18,374 nucleotides of DNA, taken from NCBI GenBank assembly GCA_023665245.1, contig JAMPEH010000036.1, positions 1 through 18,374 of the forward strand, written 5' to 3'. Under the pieces are notes generated by a model that was not told the DNA's origin, searched no databases, and was given only the letters and a program-made list of their open reading frames with translations. This document shows, piece by piece, positions 15,501 to 18,374 of this stretch. Each line of letters starts with the position of its first letter. Within the stretch, counting starts at the first letter, position 1. The DNA comes from Muribaculaceae bacterium. Lineage in GTDB: Bacteria; Pseudomonadota; Alphaproteobacteria; Rs-D84. A program made the position numbers and the translations under genes.

Positions 15501-18027
15501 CCGTGAGTATGACGGAAGTCACATTACTTTTGCCGGGATGAACCCAGAAATTGAGCTGAGAGAACATCAGAAGAACGCTGTCGCTCACATTCTCTACGGT
15601 GGTAACACCCTGCTTGCCCATGCGGTAGGTGCGGGCAAAACCTACGAGATGGCAGCAGCGGCAATGGAATCCAAGCGACTTGGTTTGTGTACCAAGCCGC
15701 TTTTTGTTGTCCCGAACCACCTGACCGAGCAGTGGGCGGCAGAGTTCTTACAGCTCTACCCTGCGGCGAATATCCTCGTCGCAACAAAAAAGGACTTCGA
15801 GACTAAGAACCGCAAACGCTTCTGTGCGAGGATTGCCACCGGCGACTATGATGCGGTCATCATCGGTCACAGTCAGTTCGAGAAGATACCCATGAGCATT
15901 GAACGCCAGATTGCACTTTTGGAGCAGGAGCGTGATGAGATAGTAGAGGGTATCCGTGAGTTGAAAGAAAACCGAGGTGAGAAGTTCTCCATCAAGCAGC
16001 TTGAAAAGAGCAAAAAGTCTATTGAAGCAAAGCTGAAAAAGCTCAACGACCAGAGCCGCAAGGACGATGTGGTCACATTCGAGGAGCTTGGCGTTGACCG
16101 TCTGTTTGTGGACGAAGCGCATTATTACAAGAACCTCTACCTCTACACCAAGATGAGGAATGTGGGCGGCATCGCTCAGACCGAGGCGCAGAAGTCCTCT
16201 GACCTCTATATGAAGTGCCGCTATCTGGACGAGTTGACAGGTGGACGAGGAACGATCTTTGCCACTGGCACACCCATCTCCAACAGCATGGTGGAGCTTT
16301 ACACGCTCCAGCGATATTTACAGTACAACACCCTTGTACAGCATGGTTTGCAACACTTTGATAGCTGGGCTTCCAGCTTCGGAGAGACTGTCACCGCTGT
16401 GGAGCTGAAGCCGGAAGGCACGGGGTACAGAACCAAGACCCGCTTTGCCAAGTTCTATAACCTGCCCGAGCTGATGGCGATGTTCAAGGAGGTTGCAGAC
16501 ATCAAAACGGCAGATATGCTTGACCTGCCTGTGCCGAAAGTAAACTTCCACAACATCGCAGTGAAGCCCTCCGAAATGCAAAAGGAAATGGTGGCGGCGT
16601 TGGGAGAACGAGCCGAAAGGATAAGGCAAGGCGGAGTCGATCCCAGTGTGGACAATATGCTCCGCATCACCAACGACGGAAGAAAACTGGCACTGGATCA
16701 GCGACTGCTGAACCCCATGCTAACCGACTTTGAGGGCAGCAAGCTGAACGCCTGCGTGGACACCATGTTCAAAAAATGGGAAGCCGGAAAGGAAGATAAA
16801 CTCACGCAGCTCTTCTTTTGCGACCTTTCCACACCGAAAAATGACGGGAGCTTCAATGTGTACGATGACATCCGAAAGAAGCTCATAGAGCGTGGTGTCC
16901 CTGCCAATGAAGTCCGCTTTATCCATGAGGCAGATACCGAAGTGAAGAAGCAGGAGATGTTCCGAAAAGTCCGCAGTGGAGAAATCCGTATCCTGATGGG
17001 CAGCACGCAGAGAATGGGTGCAGGGACAAATGTGCAGGACAGGCTCAAAGCATCAAGTGACCTTGACTGCCCTTGGCGACCGAGTGATTTGGAGCAGAGG
17101 CTTGGGCGCATAGCCCGACAGGGAAACCAGAACGCCGAAGTCGATGTTTACCGCTTTGTCACAGAGGGGACTTTCGATGCCTACCTCTACCAGCTCATTG
17201 AGGGCAAGCAAAAATTTGTGAGCCAAATCATGACCAGCAAGTCGCCTGTGAGATCCGCCGAGGACATCGACGAAACAGCGCTGAGCTATGCCGAAATAAA
17301 GATGTTGGCAACGGGCAATCCGCACATCAAGGAGAAGATGGACTTGGACAATCAGGTCTCGAAGCTGAAGCTCCTGAAGTCCAGTTTCCTCTCCGAGAAA
17401 TATGCGCTGGAGGATAAAATCATTAAGCATTTCCCGCAGAAAATCGCCCAAATCAAAGGCAGAATTGCGGGACTGGAGGCTGATGTGCAGATCGTTGCCG
17501 ACCACCCAAAGCCTACCGATGACCGCTTCGTGGGCATGGAAATTGGCGGTGTGAGCTTCACCGAAAGAGCGGAAGCTGGCAAGGCGATTATAGCAGCCTG
17601 CCAGAAGATGAACAGTCCCGAGCCGGTGCCTCTTGGTAAGTACCGAGGCTTTGAGCTGGAGCTACAGTTCAATACGACCGAGCGCTACTACGAGGTTGTG
17701 GCAAAGGGAAAGAGCCGCCACACAGTCGCCTTGGGCGATGATGCAGGCGGCAACATTACCCGTATTGATAATCTCTTGGAACGCTTCGAGGTCTATCTGG
17801 AGGACAACAGGCGTGAGCTGGAAGAGGTCGAGCATCAGTTTGAAACAGCAAAAGTTGAGGTCGAAAAGCCTTTCTCCCGTGAGGAAGAGTTAAAGGAAAA
17901 GACCATTCGGCTGGACGAGCTGAATATCCTTTTGAACCTTGACAAGCGAGAGAATGAGTTTGTTGAGGACGAACCCAGCGAGGACGAAGTTGAGCCGGAA
18001 CGCAAGGTCGTGGGCTTGGAGCGATGA
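9568..18027 (+). CDS. Giant polyvalent protein: ArdC-like N-terminus, MutS-I-like domain, N6-adenine methylase, DEAH/Snf2 helicase
   Basis: The 2819-residue product belongs to the polyvalent class that conjugative elements and phages use against host defences; DarB of phage P1 is a related methylase-helicase. Order: ArdC-N-like ssDNA-binding region (about 2-90, with FDEQLLIYAQRP and WVNKGARGIAVF); low-complexity linker 277-394; unnamed domains 395-870 with a basic coiled region (653-671); MutS-I-like domain (about 878-955, GDFYEMYG, mismatch-type F888-Y-E890); LPD-like domains 967-1140; methylase about 1270-1490 with EPSCGIGNF (1346-1354) and catalytic GNVPF (1409-1413, the NPPY variant); helicase from 1997 (LREHQK) with Walker A AVGAGKT (2019-2025), DEAH (2182-2185) and motif VI QRLGRIARQG (2510-2519); coiled C-terminus. 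ATG 9568 has AAAGGAGG upstream. tnpV is nested over the linker. Confidence 0.92.
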   Translation: MARKYDLITEVYERTIKTVSDSPASWQGFLRSACFNFKLRFDEQLLIYAQRPDATAVLEIERWNDSFGRWVNKGARGIAVFEDADRNRQRLKHYFDISDTHESRYSRPVPIWNMKPEYEAEVIETLENTFGDLQYKGTLDEAIVCAAENAVEDNLYSYTEDLIACKEGSLLEELDDLSIQVRLHQLVTDSVAFMIMARLGLEPTDYFGNEDFTELWEFNTPEVLNAVGLATSDIAEMALTEVSLTIHALDRQNRIIAENRVPQYNEPEIKTERSSDHERDQLHDAGRLSASEPEAAGAARGDSGQVRSDEAQVSEGGTQSPVSQSADKRTPHDTSGGGRTESNLDGGRAGAPDGGERGLDGEPEADGHDGVGSQDEQSEELGTGDRADGSDFRLSWYDREHEDKSLPHLGGDDVVNGILLATPHLKCSKEEIRAFLETMPDDKALTEFIKGIFNNDYTEVILPDGRRMGYKTYENVLHLWEGSYLSRTKQGFYDWGVIAAHFEGLRLLGELKDEIKPLPSMEGQQSLLEGTDEKSSVFSFSQEIIDTVLTRGSGVSEGKMRIYDQFQKSLSAKENADFLKNEYGWGGSYPTITGTGISEQHDGKGIHLTKGSLVSPDSEITLSWTQVEKRIAELIRLDRYLNPKEQAYYPEWLEKQEERRREAEERRANHEILSAAPPEKEAESEVPAHYEYHLGDTVYLGAQEFEILSFDEQRVMLYDVAFPLFQREESRENFDRMVAENPMNDHLKVEASTDDASVRFDSDEFEKLIPYSMRFKSVDVVNRNEIYWVTQGIFTEAELADFQNAVREYDGSVKKFYVTSRDLSPSYTFEDDLKEKVLAVVTPDSIFSDDYISAIKEAGLAEYLSREEDDESLVDRPQSIALYQVGDFYEMYGKDAELASEALELVLTSRTVNGKRVPMCGIPAHRLSVYTNLLNDRGYDVIVHDDGREPLNIVSLHKEAPVESRPIGRIDYLGSNGEVGESIEYTDPEQFLKDIKEENHYGVPMSIVLYKDKDGNTVPQGFVWELDPLPQGFKTEEFIPPLEKAKNLINAFYRDEYQQDEGADFSDLTTVGIAYTTTEDDKHEIQVAVDLVEFKINTFVDNRLVGSEEYVTLDNLIRNGLTDMSFDELVSLTDEQLAPFYQDEERDDFSDIDPAAIREALAERGIENGKVVDPEKLESDPFIRQVMADVEEAAQQEEPIKPAWEQKKRSKVQTFDLHPDIPMADRLTFDLASHEVEEVGKKDRFYRNLYAIQILQKCQEQNRFATPEEQVALSKYVGWGGLPEAFDETNSAWETQYLELKTVLTPEEYASARESTLTAFYTPPVVIQSIYKAMERMGFKDGNILEPSCGIGNFIGMLPQSMQEAKVYGVEMDKISAGIAQQLYQRSSIAAQPFEEAQIPDSFFDAVVGNVPFGDFSVADKRYDKHHFLIHDYFFAKSLDKLRPGGVMVLITSKGTMDKENSAVRKYIAQRADLLGAIRLPNITFKGNAGTEVVSDILILQKRDRLMDLEPDWVHLDTDENGIKMNSYFVQHPEMVLGEVKMVSGRFGEEMTVAPYEGADLGSQLEEAIANINGEITASELDDELEDEDNSIPADPTVRNFSYTILDDKIYYRENSRMAPVEVSATAEKRIKGMIQIRDTVRNLLEIQTEGFPDDQIQEAQKKLNELYDRFTAKYGLINSRANVSAFSQDSSFSLLSALEILDDDGALKQKADIFTKRTIKPHVAVTSVETASEALAVSMAEKARIDMGYMCSLSGKTEKELYEELKSVIFLNPKYSDLMNEPKYLMADEYLSGNVREKLAFAKKCNEVFSGDYDVNIEALEKVQPKDLTASEIFVRLGATWLPPEIVQQFIYEFLDTPRYAQWNIKVHYSQFTSEWNIEGKSYDRGNIKANSTYGTQRINAYKIIEETLNLKDVRIFDYVEDENGKKKPVLNAKETAIAQAKQEQIKQGFQDWVWADPKRRELLCKIYNEKFNSTRPREYDGSHITFAGMNPEIELREHQKNAVAHILYGGNTLLAHAVGAGKTYEMAAAAMESKRLGLCTKPLFVVPNHLTEQWAAEFLQLYPAANILVATKKDFETKNRKRFCARIATGDYDAVIIGHSQFEKIPMSIERQIALLEQERDEIVEGIRELKENRGEKFSIKQLEKSKKSIEAKLKKLNDQSRKDDVVTFEELGVDRLFVDEAHYYKNLYLYTKMRNVGGIAQTEAQKSSDLYMKCRYLDELTGGRGTIFATGTPISNSMVELYTLQRYLQYNTLVQHGLQHFDSWASSFGETVTAVELKPEGTGYRTKTRFAKFYNLPELMAMFKEVADIKTADMLDLPVPKVNFHNIAVKPSEMQKEMVAALGERAERIRQGGVDPSVDNMLRITNDGRKLALDQRLLNPMLTDFEGSKLNACVDTMFKKWEAGKEDKLTQLFFCDLSTPKNDGSFNVYDDIRKKLIERGVPANEVRFIHEADTEVKKQEMFRKVRSGEIRILMGSTQRMGAGTNVQDRLKASSDLDCPWRPSDLEQRLGRIARQGNQNAEVDVYRFVTEGTFDAYLYQLIEGKQKFVSQIMTSKSPVRSAEDIDETALSYAEIKMLATGNPHIKEKMDLDNQVSKLKLLKSSFLSEKYALEDKIIKHFPQKIAQIKGRIAGLEADVQIVADHPKPTDDRFVGMEIGGVSFTERAEAGKAIIAACQKMNSPEPVPLGKYRGFELELQFNTTERYYEVVAKGKSRHTVALGDDAGGNITRIDNLLERFEVYLEDNRRELEEVEHQFETAKVEVEKPFSREEELKEKTIRLDELNILLNLDKRENEFVEDEPSEDEVEPERKVVGLER
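10397..10750 (+). CDS. tnpV: TnpV-family protein nested inside the polyvalent gene in another frame
   Basis: The 117-residue product matches the transposon-associated TnpV family: an opening ISYTMQGDYQLPNLKLPEQ, a basic helix MRRRYLREEHR, a middle with LAEVEQRA, and the hallmark MAWVRRMNNLRNSAQEIV ending in a hydrophobic EVIFA. The function of TnpV is unknown; the name reflects association with transposons. ATG 10397 has its own ribosome binding site (AAAGGAG at 10382-10388), about ten bases upstream. The gene lies entirely within the polyvalent coding sequence, one frame shifted, covering that protein's residues 277-394. The tnpV frame has ordinary protein-like composition, whereas the host frame there is Gly/Asp/Glu/Ser-rich without aromatic residues. 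Five of ten Arg codons are AGG, read by the window's tRNA-Arg. Confidence 0.85.
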   Translation: MNEISYTMQGDYQLPNLKLPEQPEVTLGKYAQMRRRYLREEHRVLYLNLLTKGHLTTHLAEVEQRATSMEEELVRQMAEKEGLTESLKQTDMMAWVRRMNNLRNSAQEIVQTEVIFA

Positions 18028-18032
18028 CCATT

Positions 18033-18059
18033 TGCGGCGGAGGATTTTCCTCTGCCGCA
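18033..18059 (+). terminator. Hairpin terminator after the polyvalent gene
   Basis: A 12-bp stem (18033-18044 with 18048-18059, one G-T pair) with a three-base loop begins six bases after the stop codon. Only a short T run (TTTA) follows, so termination may be partial, letting some transcription reach the next gene. Confidence 0.6.
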
Positions 18060-18063
18060 TTTA

Positions 18064-18108
18064 CATAGCCGCTTGGTTTCCATGAAATCAGGTGGCTATG
18101 ACTTTTGT
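18064..18108 (+). promoter_or_regulatory. 17-bp hairpin before the DUF3848-type gene
   Basis: Bases 18064-18080 pair with 18084-18100 along the whole length (a few G-T pairs) around the loop CAT, followed by ACTTTTGTTT and then the ribosome binding site AAGGAGG. It could be a second terminator, an attenuator, or an mRNA-stabilising or processing element between the two genes. Confidence 0.6.
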
Positions 18109-18124
18109 TTAAGGAGGTGTCGAA

Positions 18125-18374
18125 ATGACCGAAAGAAACTACAACTCTGAGCTGCGAGCAAAGATGACCGCCGAACAGAAGAAGTATCGTGACTGGCTGC
18201 TTGCCCAGCCGCCCGACGAGATACTCCGTCATTCCCACGAATACACGGTGCGTGAGGACATCTTATGCGAGATGAACTGTACAGACCTTTCCCCCAAAAG
18301 GGCGAGGGTTCTATTCAGTTCTCCGTGTCCGTTGGCGGATGTGTTCAAGGACTATGAGAAGCTGGAAACGAGCT
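18125..18374 (+). CDS. DUF3848-type protein (5' part, cut by the window end)
   Basis: The visible 83 residues include LRAKMTAEQKKYRDWLL, then QPPDEILRHSHEYTVREDIL and SSPCPLADVFKDYEKLET, which I recognise as the DUF3848 pattern found in Clostridia conjugative elements beside the giant methylase-helicase gene. Its function is unknown. The N-terminal part is helical, soluble and acidic-basic mixed. ATG 18125 is preceded by AAGGAGGTG at 18111-18119. The gene continues past the window; no stop is seen. It follows a strong hairpin, so its expression may be partly separated from the polyvalent gene. Confidence 0.8.
   Translation, partial: MTERNYNSELRAKMTAEQKKYRDWLLAQPPDEILRHSHEYTVREDILCEMNCTDLSPKRARVLFSSPCPLADVFKDYEKLETS

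Overview
The window looks like part of a large conjugative element (an integrative conjugative element or plasmid) from a gut-type Clostridia bacterium, most likely of the Oscillospiraceae or Lachnospiraceae. The reasons are strong AGGAGG-type ribosome binding sites, moderate GC, SLH-domain and copper-amine-oxidase-like secreted proteins, a TnpV-family gene, a DUF3848-type gene and a 2819-residue 'polyvalent' methylase-helicase, a combination typical of Firmicutes conjugative elements. No integrase, relaxase, VirB4/VirD4 or replication initiator lies inside the window, so the class of element cannot be settled from here.

Layout. Positions 1-225 hold a degenerate tRNA-like sequence, an intact tRNA-Arg(CCT) and a terminator. 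Positions 242-438 hold an iteron-like array: six exact direct copies of TGCTAAGA plus inverted copies. A 58-residue gene (569-745) follows behind a good promoter. Positions 793-1257 carry no gene, but contain a boxA-like antitermination motif and a chain of hairpins that look like a structured leader or noncoding RNA. parA and parB (1258-2986) follow and overlap by 44 nt. Next come a secreted surface protein with zinc-ribbon-like repeats and three C-terminal SLH domains (3280-6450), and a convergent minus-strand secreted protein with a copper-amine-oxidase-N-like domain (6628-7251). From 7375 onward everything reads rightward: a 29-residue membrane peptide, four tightly packed genes of unknown function (7524-9552), the polyvalent protein (9568-18027) and the start of a DUF3848-type gene cut by the window edge.

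How the parts may work together. ParA, ParB and possibly the iteron array would give segregation or copy-maintenance functions. The two secreted proteins would modify the cell surface, perhaps for contact or mating. The polyvalent protein joins an ArdC-like N-terminus, a MutS-I-like domain, an N6-adenine methylase and a DEAH/Snf2 helicase; by analogy with DarB-like and ArdC-like proteins it would protect or process incoming element DNA in a recipient.

The most striking feature is a complete TnpV-family gene (10397-10750) lying wholly inside the polyvalent gene in another reading frame. The polyvalent protein's low-complexity linker is simply the out-of-frame reading of tnpV. The boxA-led structured leader before parA and the iteron array are the next most unusual features.
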